The translations under genes were made by a program, and so were the position numbers. DNA of 43,867 nt from Proteobacteria bacterium ST_bin16 (GTDB lineage Bacteria; Pseudomonadota; Gammaproteobacteria; Burkholderiales; Nitrosomonadaceae), in NCBI GenBank assembly GCA_002083595.1, contig MSXT01000086.1:1-43867 (forward strand). The letters are read 5' to 3'. Positions 43,617 through 43,867 of the stretch are shown here, in pieces. The notes below the pieces were generated by a model, which worked only from the letters and a program-made list of their open reading frames with translations, made no database searches and was not told the origin of the DNA. Position 1 is the stretch's first letter, and each line of letters opens with the position of its first letter.

Positions 43617-43737
43617 TCGCTGATTAATTTGCTACGTAAAGAGTGTGCAGAGTGAAAAATGAAAGAAAAATTGGATTTTTATCTCTAATTTGATTCTCAT
43701 TTTATTTCTGAAATATTTCTGGGCAATTAATCAGCGA
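43617..43737. mobile_element. 121-bp non-coding element with terminal inverted repeats (MITE-like)
   Basis: TCGCTGATTAATTTGC (43617-43632) and GCAATTAATCAGCGA (43723-43737) are inverted repeats differing by one A. The interior is AT-rich and has no reading frame. Size and ends suggest a MITE or an insertion-sequence remnant. No clean target duplication is visible at the exact boundaries. The remaining 130 bp to the window end hold no gene I can support. Confidence 0.45.
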
Positions 43738-43867
43738 CTTAATCTTTTTAGAAGGATGCTAACCTGATGCATTTTAATTAATTCAAGTTATATTTCCATC
43801 CGAGAATTTCAGAAAGTTGTAATCCAAAAAAGAATAATAATAAATAAGGCTCTAGACTATCAGAGGT

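Overview
The window is one strand-consistent block of a Gram-negative bacterial chromosome. Sec and lipoprotein signals, a DUF6279 lipoprotein, a FrnE-like thioredoxin-fold protein, an FNR box and moderate GC all fit a betaproteobacterium. A Nitrosomonas-like ammonia oxidiser is my best guess, but this is inference without a database search. I see no tRNA, rRNA, CRISPR array or complete transposon.

Positions 26-39750 hold an extracellular-type contractile injection system (eCIS, PVC/Afp-like). It opens with a caspase/legumain-like protease and a small paralogue of its N-terminal domain. A Pvc16-type (DUF4255) cap protein and an unrecognised 286-residue protein follow. A signalling cassette is inserted next: a hybrid kinase with two kinase cores, a single-domain response regulator and a REC-REC-PAS-GAF-PAS-GGDEF-EAL protein (3783-11238). 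The structural operon runs from 11430: one sheath, two tube proteins, a DUF5908 mini-protein, a LysM hub protein, a VgrG-like spike, a PAAR tip, a gp25 wedge, a large Pvc11-type wedge, a fibre-like protein, a 109-residue repeat protein, a Pvc12-type wedge, a 1945-residue tape-measure protein with large internal duplications, and the AAA+ ATPase. It continues with a membrane-anchored protein carrying peptidoglycan-binding-like and degenerate GH18-like regions, a methyltransferase, and two putative cargo toxins.

The two cargo candidates (36110-37894 and 38011-39750) share an N-terminal motif of about 37 residues although only the second has the DUF4157 eCIS core domain. Both also carry a similar HL/GG/N nuclease-like core. 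The shared N-terminus is a good candidate for a loading signal. The protease, the c-di-GMP/phosphorelay cassette, the membrane/cell-wall protein and the nuclease cargoes together suggest an environmentally controlled particle, possibly tied to regulated lysis or cell death. That functional reading is inference.

From 39881 on the content is unrelated to the injection system: a lipoprotein gene on the minus strand, a FrnE-like DsbA-family gene, an Aer-like energy-taxis receptor behind a perfect FNR-type box, and a 121-bp non-coding element with terminal inverted repeats.
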